Shown piece by piece: positions 56,819 to 64,000 of a stretch of DNA of 64,000 bases (the first letter of the stretch is position 1; each line of letters starts with the position of its first letter). Below the pieces are notes generated by a model that ran no database searches, had not been told where the DNA came from, and was given only the letters and a program-made list of their open reading frames with translations. The stretch comes from Paracoccus alkanivorans (lineage in GTDB: Bacteria > Pseudomonadota > Alphaproteobacteria > Rhodobacterales > Rhodobacteraceae), in assembly GCF_003697785.1 (NCBI RefSeq), contig NZ_QOKZ01000006.1, forward strand, positions 248,001-312,000, given 5' to 3'. A program made the position numbers and the translations under genes.

Positions 56819-58861
56819 TCAATTCCTTCCACCGCCCCAAGTCGCCATGCCACCAGTATGCGGGAAATTGTTATGTATTTCACGATCTACCAACTGCATT
56901 TTTCCGGTATCCTGATGATGGTGCCAAGTCAAATCCGGCGGGGACTGGTCGAAGTCCTTGCCCTCCTTGAAAAAGGCGACCTGCGCATCGGTCAGCCCCA
57001 TCTTTTGGGCAAGGGACGGGTCTGCTTCCAGGGCAGAAGCCACCTGCTCGTTCGCCGCCTTGAAATGTGCGGCATCGGCGCCGCTGTTGATATGTGAGGC
57101 ATCCAGATAGATATCCGCTTTGGAATCGAAAATCGGGAAGCCATCGGCGTCGTATTGGAGTTCCTGGCCATTTTTCGTATAGGTCACGGTGCCATCCGGA
57201 TTGTTCTTGACATCGGTCACGCCCGCCTTGGGCTCTCGAAGGGTGACCACATCCCCATCGACCGTAAGCGCCTCGCGCTTGCCATCCGGCCGCGCGTTTA
57301 CCGCCGGGCCATCCCCTATGGTCAATGTCCGGCCATCCACATTCTTCGTCGTCCCGATGGCATCGTCAACAACCAGTGGAGCACGCCTCGCCGCCGCCTG
57401 GAGAGCATCATCGACCTTCCTGCCGATATTGCGCAGCGCATCCTGAGCCGGTTGGGGCAAGGTTTTCATCACATCGTCGCCAATCGACTTGATGGCCCCG
57501 GAAATTCCCTCGAGCATCGGCCTGACGGTTTCCATGAATTTCTCGCTGCGCCCGGCGAGGTCGACGGCCTTTTCCATCGTCTGGACCCATTTGCCAAGCT
57601 TTCCAACCTTGGCCAGATCACCGACATAAGGCACAAGGCCGGCGGCAGAAATCAGTGCGCCGCCGACATCTCCCCGAAAGAGCGAGATGAGCGTGTTGGC
57701 GCCATCGGAAACCGGCGTGGGATCGGCAATGCCGGAAATATCGAGCGCCATCTGCGTCAGATCGGCAATTACCTCGCCTTCGCTGGCAATGTCACCGGTG
57801 CCGACGGCGTTGGGGTGACCGGGCCTGTCCACCAGTGACGGAGCGTCGAAACCCGCATAGCTCTCGGGATCGATGCGGCCGGTTGCCGAGGCGACCTCAT
57901 TGAGCGCCCATAGTCTCGCGCTGTCGGTATTCTCCGGGCCGAGCAGCATATCACGGCCATCACCGGTTTCCATGACCGCCGCAATATTGGTGGCCATCAT
58001 ATCGCGCGCCAGCCGATCGGCCGGCTCGTTTCCGGGACGGCGCGTCAGCGCAATTGCTTCGGCCATGTTCTGCCGGTATTCCGGGCTCGCATCCTTCGCC
58101 CCGTCGTCGAGAAAGAACAGTGCCGTGGTCATTGCCTGCTGGCTTTCTTCCGGGACGCGTCCGGGCTCGGAGAGCATTTCCCACATTTGTCCGCGTGTTT
58201 CGGGACTGGCCGAAGCAAGGCGCTGAGCCAGCGCGACCTCGTTACCTCCATAGCTTCCGACGACAGCATCAAGGTCGAGCTCGGCAGCGGCATAGAACAT
58301 CTCGCCATGGCGTTCGGTCATCCCCTGCGGGCCCGAGATTGCGCCGGCCGCAGCGATGCTCTTGTCTTCCTCAAGTGCTGGGCGGGCCAGCGCCTCGGCA
58401 AGAGCCGAGCTGGCGGCGGGATCATCGCGCACTTCATTCACGGCTTCCCGGATGTTCTCTCTCCGCCCTCCGTTATCCTTGGCCTGGCCATCCCAGGCTT
58501 TTACAGCTTCCTGCGCGAGATAGTCCTTCTCGGCCTTCGTCAGATCACCAAGTTCGGAATCCCCGGTGAGCGCGTTACCCACCTGCGTTCCACCCTCGCT
58601 GTCAAGACGCATACCGAGAACACGGTTCTCCTTCCCGGCATTGTCCCTGACGAACTGATCGATTTCAGCCTTGCGCCCGGAGCCGAGTTCGACAGCCGGA
58701 TCAGCACCCGGAGCCCTGGGATCCGGACCGGAAGGTATTGTCGGCTCGGCCGGTGCCGTTATCTCGCTACGCAGCGGTGACGGCTTGTCGACAGGGCGCG
58801 GGACGGGTGACACCGCTTCGGATGGTATGGCTGCATTACGACGAACAGGCTCGAGGGCCAT
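56819..58861 (-). CDS. Polymorphic toxin with HNH/WHH nuclease C-terminus
   Basis: A 680-residue protein. Residues 1-60 are Pro-rich and lack a signal peptide; 60-350 are helical and unrecognised; about 374-425 (GIADPTPVSDGANTLISLFRGD and VPYVGDLAKVG, in parts) resembles a pre-toxin domain; the C-terminal nuclease (about 575-680) carries LTWHHHQDTGKMQLVDREIH, characteristic of the HNH/Endo VII superfamily WHH or colicin-DNase-like toxins. PHTGGMATW follows. It is upstream of a SUKH immunity gene. No Rhs, LXG, PAAR or two-partner signature is seen, so the delivery route is unknown. GGAGG precedes the start. Confidence 0.85.
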   Translation of the reverse strand: MALEPVRRNAAIPSEAVSPVPRPVDKPSPLRSEITAPAEPTIPSGPDPRAPGADPAVELGSGRKAEIDQFVRDNAGKENRVLGMRLDSEGGTQVGNALTGDSELGDLTKAEKDYLAQEAVKAWDGQAKDNGGRRENIREAVNEVRDDPAASSALAEALARPALEEDKSIAAAGAISGPQGMTERHGEMFYAAAELDLDAVVGSYGGNEVALAQRLASASPETRGQMWEMLSEPGRVPEESQQAMTTALFFLDDGAKDASPEYRQNMAEAIALTRRPGNEPADRLARDMMATNIAAVMETGDGRDMLLGPENTDSARLWALNEVASATGRIDPESYAGFDAPSLVDRPGHPNAVGTGDIASEGEVIADLTQMALDISGIADPTPVSDGANTLISLFRGDVGGALISAAGLVPYVGDLAKVGKLGKWVQTMEKAVDLAGRSEKFMETVRPMLEGISGAIKSIGDDVMKTLPQPAQDALRNIGRKVDDALQAAARRAPLVVDDAIGTTKNVDGRTLTIGDGPAVNARPDGKREALTVDGDVVTLREPKAGVTDVKNNPDGTVTYTKNGQELQYDADGFPIFDSKADIYLDASHINSGADAAHFKAANEQVASALEADPSLAQKMGLTDAQVAFFKEGKDFDQSPPDLTWHHHQDTGKMQLVDREIHNNFPHTGGMATWGGGRN

Positions 58862-59239
58862 TGATCAAACCTCCATCTGGTAAGGCCAGCGGACAATGCA
58901 TATCGATTCGCACCCGATGATCACTTCGGACGCTGACAGAATTGTGTCTGTCTTCTTCTTTTCCTTTCCCGCAGCAGATTCGTGCCGTTCTGACGCCGGG
59001 TTCAGTCCGGGCCCTGCGCCGCCCTGTCAGCAGGTGAAGAAATTCACCCGGAACAAGCTGTTCCAACTTGCGTGTAGATGCGGCGGCTGGCATCGGCATG
59101 GGGGTCGCGGGTAATGGTGAGCCGGATCATGATCCACCTTGCTGCCCGCAAAACCCCGAGAAGCGATCGCCTGCCGGTGCACCCGGTTTCCGGCACCGGC
59201 TGGACGCTGAAAGAAGAGCCCTCGGTCAGGAAGACAAGC
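58862..59239. other. 378-bp stretch upstream of the toxin gene
   Basis: GACAGA (58935-58940) and TCTGTC (58947-58952) form a perfect 6-bp dyad 74 bases from the toxin start. No firm sigma-70 hexamers are seen. Open frames here on both strands show no family features. The right end is the 3' side of the RND pump gene (minus), for which no terminator is clear. Confidence 0.4.
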
Positions 59240-62200
59240 TTACTCGGCCGGTGCCAAGGTGCCGTGATCTGTCATTGTCGACTGGCCCGACTGCTTGAGC
59301 GGTCGATTTCCCGTCAGCCGCCGCATGACGACATAGAAGACAGGCGTCAGGAAAATGCCTAATGCCGTCACGCCGATCATCCCGGCGAGCACCGCGAAAC
59401 CCATTGCCGAACGCATCTCGGCGCCAGCCCCGGTCGACAGCGCAAGCGGCACCACACCCATGATGAATGCCATCGAGGTCATGAGGATCGGGCGCAGCCT
59501 GAGCCGGCTTGCCTCGATTGCGGCCTCTTTCGGCGTCATACCGGAAAACTCCAACTCGCGGGCGAATTCCACGATGAGGATGGCGTTCTTGGCCGAGAGG
59601 CCGACAAGCACCATGAAACCTATCTGCGTAAAGATATTGTTGTCGCCCTGAGTGAGCCAGACACCGACAAGTGCGGCAAGGAGTCCCGTCGGCACGATCA
59701 TGATGATCGCCAGGGGAAGCGCGAGGCTTTCATACTGTGCCGCAAGGACGAGGAAGACCAGAAGCAGCGCCAGGGGAAAGATGATATAGCTGGAATTGCC
59801 TGCGATGATCTGCTGGTAGGTAAGGTCGGTCCACTCGAACTCGATCCCCTTCGGCAGGGTTTCGGCGGCGATCCTCTCGACAGCGGCCTGCGCCTCGCCG
59901 GAAGAGTAGCCGGGCGCCGGGCCGCCATTGATGTCGGCCGAAAGGAAGCCATTGTAGCGGTTGACCCGCTCCGGCCCTGCCGTTGGCTCGACCTTCATCA
60001 GGGCCGACAGGGGAATCATCTCCCCGGACTTTGAGCGCACTTCAAGTCTGGCGATATCGTCCGGCCGAGCGCGGTAAGGCGCATCCGCCTGCGCACGCAC
60101 CGAATAGGTCCGTCCGAACTGATTGAAATCATTGACATAGAGCGAACCCAGGTAGATCTGCAGCGTGTCGAACACATCGGTGACGGCAACCCCGAGCTGA
60201 TGCGCCTTGGTCCGGTCGAGATCGGCGTAAAGCTGCGGCACATTGATCTGATAGCTCGAGAAAAGCCCGGCGAGCGACGGCGTCTGGTAGGCCTTGGCAA
60301 GAAATGCCTTTGTCGCGTCGTCCAATGCCTTGTAGCCAAGACCGTTGCGGTCCTCGATCTGCAGCTTGAAACCACCGATCGTGCCGAGCCCTTGCACTGG
60401 CGGCGGCGGGAACATCGCGATGAAGGCATCCTGGAGCGTGGCATATTTCTGATTGAGCTGCATGGCGATCGCCTCGCCGGAAAGCTCCGGAGATTGGCGC
60501 TCGGAAAACGGCTTCAGCGTGACAAAGACGATACCGGCGTTGGAACTGTTGGTGAAGCCGTTGATCGACAGGCCCGGAAAGGCGACGGCATGTTCAACGC
60601 CCGGCTGCTCCAGCGCGATCTCGCTCATCTTGCGGATGACCGCATCGGTGCGATCCAGCGTCGCCCCGTCGGGAAGCTGTGCGAAGCCCACCAGGTATTG
60701 CTTGTCCTGTGCCGGCACGAAACCGCCGGGCACGGCCCGGAACATGCCGATGGTCGCGACAACGAGGGCGAGATAGACCCCCATGACCAGCGTCTTTCTT
60801 GACAGAAGCCGCCTCACGCCGCCGCCATAGGCCCTCGAACTCGCGCCGAAAACGCGATTGAAGCCGCGGAAGAACCAGCCGAACGGCAGTTCGATCGCAC
60901 GGGTAAGCCAATCCTTCGGCGCATCGTGGGGACGCAGAAGGAGCGCAGCGAGCGCCGGCGACAATGTCAGCGAATTGAAGGCCGAGATCACCGTGGAGAT
61001 CGCGATGGTCAGCGCGAACTGGCGATAGAATTGACCGCTCAGGCCCGAGATGAAGGCAAGCGGCACGAACACGGCGACGAGCACGAGCGCGATCGCGATG
61101 ATCGGACCCGAAACCTCGCTCATGGCGCGATACGCCGCGTCGCGCGGTGAGAGGCCCTCCTCGATATTGCGCTCGACATTTTCGACCACCACGATCGCGT
61201 CGTCGACGACGATACCGATCGCAAGCACCAGCCCGAACAGGGACAGCGCGTTGATGGAGAAACCGAAAAGATGCATCACCGCGAAAGTGCCGATGACCGA
61301 GACCGGAACCGCCACGAGCGGGATGATCGAGGCGCGCCAGGTCTGCAAAAACAGGATGACCACCAGGACGACGAGCACGATCGCCTCTAGCAACGTATGC
61401 ACGACGGCCTCGATCGAGGAGCGCACGAACTCGGTCGTGTCGTAGACGATGCTGTATTCCACGCCGTCCGGCATCGTCTGCTGAATCTCGGCCATGGTCT
61501 TGCGGATATTGTCGGAGATCTCGATGGCGTTGGAATTCGGCGCCTGGAAAATGCCAAGGGCCACCGCAGGCTTGTTGTCGAGCAGCGAGCGGAGCGAATA
61601 GTCGGCCGCGCCGAGTTCGACCCTTGCCACGTCGCGCAGGCGCGTGATCTGCCCGCCCTCCCCCGTCTTGACGATGATGTCGTCGAATTCTTCGGCTGTC
61701 TGCAGGCGGCCTTGCGCGTTGACCGACAATTGCAGGTCAAGCCCGTTCGAGTTCGGCGCGGCGCCGATGCTGCCGGCCGCCGCCTGCACGTTCTGTCCGC
61801 GGATGGCCGTGACGACATCACTGGCGGCAAGGCCGAGCCCGGCGAGTTTTTCCGGATCGAGCCAGATACGCATCGAATAATCGCCCGAGCCGAACACCTG
61901 GACGTCGCCGACACCCTCGATGCGGGCGATCCGGTCCTTGACATTGAGCACGGCATAGTTGCGCAGATACGTGATGTCATAGCGATTGTTCGGCGACAGC
62001 AAATGCACGACCATGGTCAGGTCGGGCGAACTCTTGGTCGTGGTAAGACCGAGCTGGCGCACCTCTTCCGGCAGCCGCGGCTCCGCCTGCGATACCCGGT
62101 TCTGAACCAGTTGCTGCGCCTTGTCCGGATCGGTGCCAAGCTCGAAGGTGACGGTCAGCATCATCTGGCCGTCCGTCGTCGCCTGGCTCGACATGTATAG

Positions 62201-62431
62201 CATGTTCTCGACACCGTTGATCGCTTCCTCGATCGGCGTCGCGACCGTCTCGGCAATGACCTTGGGATTGGCGCCGGGATATTGCGCCCGCACAACGATC
62301 GATGGCGGAGCGACGTCGGGATATTCCGAGATCGGCAAGGCCCTAAGGCCAAGCAGGCCGGCCACGACGATCAACACCGACAGAACCCCGGCGAAAACCG
62401 GACGGTCGACGAAGAATCTGGAAATATTCAT
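59240..62431 (-). CDS. RND efflux permease, HAE1 (AcrB/MexF-like) family
   Basis: A 1063-residue inner-membrane proton antiporter, twelve transmembrane segments with two large periplasmic loops. The proton-relay Asp pair is in GIVVDDAIVVVENVERN (about residues 403-419). N-terminal SRFFVDRPVFAGVLSVLIVVAGLLGLRALP is the classic HAE1 opening. It exports hydrophobic or amphiphilic compounds through a tripartite complex with the adaptor encoded just upstream; the outer-membrane factor is not in the window. Substrate range unknown. Confidence 0.93.
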   Translation of the reverse strand: MNISRFFVDRPVFAGVLSVLIVVAGLLGLRALPISEYPDVAPPSIVVRAQYPGANPKVIAETVATPIEEAINGVENMLYMSSQATTDGQMMLTVTFELGTDPDKAQQLVQNRVSQAEPRLPEEVRQLGLTTTKSSPDLTMVVHLLSPNNRYDITYLRNYAVLNVKDRIARIEGVGDVQVFGSGDYSMRIWLDPEKLAGLGLAASDVVTAIRGQNVQAAAGSIGAAPNSNGLDLQLSVNAQGRLQTAEEFDDIIVKTGEGGQITRLRDVARVELGAADYSLRSLLDNKPAVALGIFQAPNSNAIEISDNIRKTMAEIQQTMPDGVEYSIVYDTTEFVRSSIEAVVHTLLEAIVLVVLVVILFLQTWRASIIPLVAVPVSVIGTFAVMHLFGFSINALSLFGLVLAIGIVVDDAIVVVENVERNIEEGLSPRDAAYRAMSEVSGPIIAIALVLVAVFVPLAFISGLSGQFYRQFALTIAISTVISAFNSLTLSPALAALLLRPHDAPKDWLTRAIELPFGWFFRGFNRVFGASSRAYGGGVRRLLSRKTLVMGVYLALVVATIGMFRAVPGGFVPAQDKQYLVGFAQLPDGATLDRTDAVIRKMSEIALEQPGVEHAVAFPGLSINGFTNSSNAGIVFVTLKPFSERQSPELSGEAIAMQLNQKYATLQDAFIAMFPPPPVQGLGTIGGFKLQIEDRNGLGYKALDDATKAFLAKAYQTPSLAGLFSSYQINVPQLYADLDRTKAHQLGVAVTDVFDTLQIYLGSLYVNDFNQFGRTYSVRAQADAPYRARPDDIARLEVRSKSGEMIPLSALMKVEPTAGPERVNRYNGFLSADINGGPAPGYSSGEAQAAVERIAAETLPKGIEFEWTDLTYQQIIAGNSSYIIFPLALLLVFLVLAAQYESLALPLAIIMIVPTGLLAALVGVWLTQGDNNIFTQIGFMVLVGLSAKNAILIVEFARELEFSGMTPKEAAIEASRLRLRPILMTSMAFIMGVVPLALSTGAGAEMRSAMGFAVLAGMIGVTALGIFLTPVFYVVMRRLTGNRPLKQSGQSTMTDHGTLAPAE

Positions 62432-62522
62432 GTCAAGTCCTCTTGACTGACGAGCGGACCAGCGCCGGCCAGCCCGCGCATGACGTGAAGCCGTCAGGTC
62501 GCTTGAGAAATTCGGATAACTT

Positions 62523-62544
62523 CCTGCCGATCGCTATCGGCAGG
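62523..62544 (-). other. Perfect hairpin between adaptor and RND permease genes
   Basis: CCTGCCGAT (62523-62531) and ATCGGCAGG (62536-62544) form a 9-bp stem with a 4-base loop in the 122-base gap. There is no T-tract. It may mark RNA processing or partial termination within the operon; this is inference. Confidence 0.4.
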
Positions 62545-62553
62545 CAAAAAGCC

Positions 62554-63774
62554 TCAGCGTGTCTGCGCCTCGGCCACCTCCATGGCCGACGCCTGCTCGG
62601 CGGAGGCCATGGCGACTGGTTGCGGGGTGACCACGGCGCCGGGCCGCACGTGCTGAAGGCCATTGACGATGATACGTTCGCCGGGCTTCAGCCCGGTCCT
62701 GACGACGCGCAGCCCGTTGGCCCAGTCACCAAGAACGACCTCCCGGTAGTCGACCTTGTTTTGCGAATCGACGACAAGAACGAACTTCTTGTCCTGGTCC
62801 GTTCCGACAGCACGCTCGCTGATGAGAATCTGCGGTTCGGGCTTTGGCTGGCCAATGCGCACCCGCACGAATTGCCCGGGCAAAAGCCGGCCGTCGGGAT
62901 TGTCGAATACCGCCCGGAGTTGAACGGTGCCGCTCGTCATGTCGACCCGGTTGTCGATGAACTGCAGGTGACCACGGACCGGCTGGCCATTTTCACCCGC
63001 CTCCATCTCGACGGGAATGCTTTCAATTGCGCGCTGCCCCGAGGAATCGGACGGCAATTTCGAGAGGATCAGGCCGACGACCTCCTCGCTGACGTCGAAG
63101 CCCACATAGATCGGATCCACCGAAACGAGCGTGGTGAGCAAGGGCGACGACGCGCCCGCCGCGACGAGATTGCCCGCCGTGACCTGGAGCTTCCCGATCC
63201 GCCCGGATATAGGTGCGCGGATCTGCGTATAGTCTAGATCGAGTTGAGCCGATTGAAGGGCCGCTTCCGCGGAACGCAGCGCTGCCGTCGCCTCGTGATA
63301 GGAACTGAGCCGCTGATCGAGATCGCTTTGGGAAACCGTGCGATGTTCGCCAAGCTTGCGCCCACGATCGAGTTCGAGTCCGGTGAGTTCCACACGCGCT
63401 TCGGCAGCGGAGACCTGGGCCTCGGCCTGGGCGACCACCGCCTTGAACGGGGCCGGGTCGATCGTGACGAGCACATCGCCCTTCCTGACGAGCGCACCCT
63501 CCCGGAAATTGACCGACTGGATCGCGCCGGCCACGCGCGAGCGCAGATCGACCCGGTCGACCGCTTCGAGCCGTCCGGAAAATTCCTGCCACATGGTGAC
63601 GTCCTGCAGCTGCACCGCCGCGACCGAGACGGGGATTGCGGCGGGTGCGGCGGCAGCGGCGCTCGCGCCGGACCCGGCACCATCGGACTGTCCGACGAAA
63701 GTGATGGCGGCGGCGGTCAGGACTACAGCCAGTCCCGCGCCAGCGAACAGACGGCGAGAATTGAAAATCGTCAT
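62554..63774 (-). CDS. RND efflux periplasmic adaptor (MFP family)
   Basis: A 406-residue membrane fusion protein with an N-terminal export signal/anchor (LAVVLTAAAITFVGQ), barrel-sandwich, hairpin and beta-barrel domains. Conserved FREGALVRKGDVLVTIDPAPF (about residues 90-110), the alpha-hairpin ELDRGRKLGEHRTVSQSDLD and YTQIRAPISGRIGKL (about 170) are typical of MexE/AcrA-like adaptors. It sits first in the operon with the RND permease. Start 63774 with GAAGGAG upstream. No local TetR or LysR regulator is seen. Confidence 0.92.
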   Translation of the reverse strand: MTIFNSRRLFAGAGLAVVLTAAAITFVGQSDGAGSGASAAAAAPAAIPVSVAAVQLQDVTMWQEFSGRLEAVDRVDLRSRVAGAIQSVNFREGALVRKGDVLVTIDPAPFKAVVAQAEAQVSAAEARVELTGLELDRGRKLGEHRTVSQSDLDQRLSSYHEATAALRSAEAALQSAQLDLDYTQIRAPISGRIGKLQVTAGNLVAAGASSPLLTTLVSVDPIYVGFDVSEEVVGLILSKLPSDSSGQRAIESIPVEMEAGENGQPVRGHLQFIDNRVDMTSGTVQLRAVFDNPDGRLLPGQFVRVRIGQPKPEPQILISERAVGTDQDKKFVLVVDSQNKVDYREVVLGDWANGLRVVRTGLKPGERIIVNGLQHVRPGAVVTPQPVAMASAEQASAMEVAEAQTR

Positions 63775-63824
63775 TGCAATCTCCTTCACGGCCTCCAGGC
63801 CGAAAAATCACTGCAGGGGTTTCC

Positions 63825-64000
63825 TTACGAGGAGAGCGCCCCTGTCTGTTGGAAGAACGCGGTGAAGTCACCGCGGATCGTATCCTCCCAGTCCCACACG
63901 ATACCCGTCTTGTCCGCATAGCTGCCTGGCCAGCCTGTCGGGCCGGGCAGAACGTGTTCGCGAACAAGCACGCCCGCCTCCCGCAGGCGTCGCGCGTAAT
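63825..64000 (-). CDS. Alpha/beta hydrolase C-terminus, partial at the right edge
   Basis: Only 57 C-terminal residues are present on the minus strand, including YARRLREAGVLVREHVLPGP and the end AFFQQTGALSS. The pattern of a helix (YARRLREAGV), strand (REHVLPG) and a late loop resembles the last part of esterase or hydrolase-fold proteins, but the catalytic histidine is not visible in the usual place. The 5' part lies beyond the window. It ends 50 bases before the RND adaptor start. Confidence 0.4.
   Translation of the reverse strand, partial: YARRLREAGVLVREHVLPGPTGWPGSYADKTGIVWDWEDTIRGDFTAFFQQTGALSS

Overview
The window is about 64 kb of GC-rich bacterial chromosome. Gene content points to the alphaproteobacterial family Rhodobacteraceae/Paracoccaceae, and a Paracoccus-like genus is plausible but unproven. 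Supporting signs are a SUV3-like helicase - S4 protein - FdxA - CarD cluster, an ATPase-metA-PPK2 cluster, an alphaproteobacterial LexA box (GTTC-N7-GTTC), and a short intergenic repeat family ending in ATGAAGAAGAAG. I see no rRNA, CRISPR array, complete insertion sequence or prophage.

1-44 kb is mostly core metabolism and housekeeping. In order it holds: a nickel/cobalt exporter pair; a glutathione transferase; a Phd/Doc toxin-antitoxin module; parE and guaB; a FadL-type porin; an uncharacterised P-loop ATPase joined to metA and ppk2; an SDR and an orphan polyamine-type binding protein; a Rieske protein, a dodecin, hppD and an Lrp regulator; the maoC-ribF-ycgN-threonine aldolase operon; ppaC with a HAD phosphatase; a TPR-helicase-S4-fdxA-carD run; SCP2 and a lysophospholipase-like hydrolase; a peroxiredoxin, lipA, and an AraC/MFS pair. 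The complete five-step hut pathway for histidine follows (hutC, F, I, H, G, U). Its divergent promoters overlap two sites matching the HutC-type operator core GTNTANAC. A PutP-type symporter, an isoaspartyl peptidase and a DmpA-like peptidase come next.

A tRNA-Leu(UAG) gene lies at 44.0 kb. From there to the end the content is more accessory: a CAP-domain lipoprotein, DUF924, two LysR units with clear operator dyads, a LemA/DUF2207 pair, a PfpI protein, a ribbon-helix-helix protein, a 2'-5' RNA ligase-like gene behind an apparent SOS promoter, a GST plus PNPOx-ferredoxin-reductase fusion operon, a polymorphic toxin (HNH/WHH nuclease) with its SMI1/KNR4 immunity gene beside what looks like a gene remnant, and an RND efflux pump. 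A partial alpha/beta hydrolase runs off the right edge.

Most worth following up: the toxin/immunity pair with an unrecognised N-terminal half, the SOS-box RNA ligase gene, the tandem 15-bp dyads upstream of the ATPase-metA genes, and the five-copy repeat family whose tail looks like a translation start.
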